This document shows, piece by piece, positions 63,926 to 64,000 of a DNA stretch of 64,000 nucleotides (position 1 is the first letter of the stretch; each line of letters starts with the position of its first letter). Source of the stretch: Pseudomonas fluorescens (GTDB lineage Bacteria > Pseudomonadota > Gammaproteobacteria > Pseudomonadales > Pseudomonadaceae); assembly GCF_001623525.1 (NCBI RefSeq), contig NZ_CP015225.1, positions 5,840,501-5,904,500 on the forward strand. Reading direction: 5' to 3'. The notes beneath the pieces are model-generated. The model did no database searches and was not told the DNA's origin. It saw only the letters and a program-made list of their open reading frames with translations. The translations under genes and the position numbers were made by a program.

Positions 63926-64000
63926 GCTGTGTGTTGATTGAGTACATATCCATTCCTGCGGTAACGGATATACACACTCCCGATGCCCTGACAGCCAAAC

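Overview
The window is chromosomal DNA of a Pseudomonas, most likely of the P. fluorescens group. The evidence is high-GC coding sequence, gene neighbourhoods that match (from memory) the P. aeruginosa order around katB-ankB-radA-mapZ-cstA, glyA-morA, ettA and the rplU-rpmA-obg-proB to pilin stretch, and many REP/REPIN palindromes of the kinds common in fluorescent pseudomonads. There is no rRNA, tRNA, CRISPR array, prophage or insertion sequence that I can recognise.

Layout. 0-9.2 kb: a small secreted protein, a DJ-1/PfpI-like protein without its usual cysteine, an MFS exporter, the cyanide-insensitive cytochrome bd oxidase operon (cioA-cioB-DUF2474) behind a perfect Anr/FNR box, rlmG, a LuxR solo, a ferredoxin-NADP reductase and mscL. 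9.4-17.5 kb: katB-ankB (peroxide defence), radA, a PilZ protein (mapZ-like), and cstA-ybdD-yjiA (carbon-starvation/pyruvate uptake module). The last 94 bases of ybdD plus its REPIN have been copied about 340 bp downstream. 17.7-25.7 kb: an unrecognised AT-richer gene, glyA, the c-di-GMP protein morA and ettA.

25.7-32.5 kb is an accessory segment and the most interesting part. It holds a class II lanthipeptide synthetase (LanM, 1027 aa) preceded by two unlisted small genes (52 and 46 codons) that share an N-terminal leader but have different Cys/Ser/Thr-rich cores. In the 52-residue peptide every cysteine lies exactly four residues after a Thr or Ser, which predicts a ladder of four small (methyl)lanthionine rings. 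No transporter, leader protease or immunity gene is beside it. Next come a Gre-like factor, a lipoprotein, and an ATPase-HNH nuclease pair resembling the anti-phage system Septu (PtuA-PtuB). The ATPase frame is broken by one extra base in each of two neighbouring poly-C tracts.

32.6-48.7 kb returns to core genes: DUF4105 and DUF3015 envelope proteins, a Lon-like protease, small conserved genes, fklB, a small protein behind a strong Fur-like box, yjdM, ispB, rplU-rpmA-obgE, proB-creA, a large secreted MORN/YwqK-repeat protein and rpsT. 48.9-64 kb: murJ, ribF-ileS-lspA-fkpB-ispH (flavin, translation, lipoprotein and isoprenoid genes, several overlapping), then the type IV minor pilin cluster fimT / fimU-pilV-pilW-pilX-pilY1-pilE, coupled by short overlaps, and thiO.

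No searches were run. Family calls rest on reading the translated sequences; comparisons with P. aeruginosa locus order are from memory.
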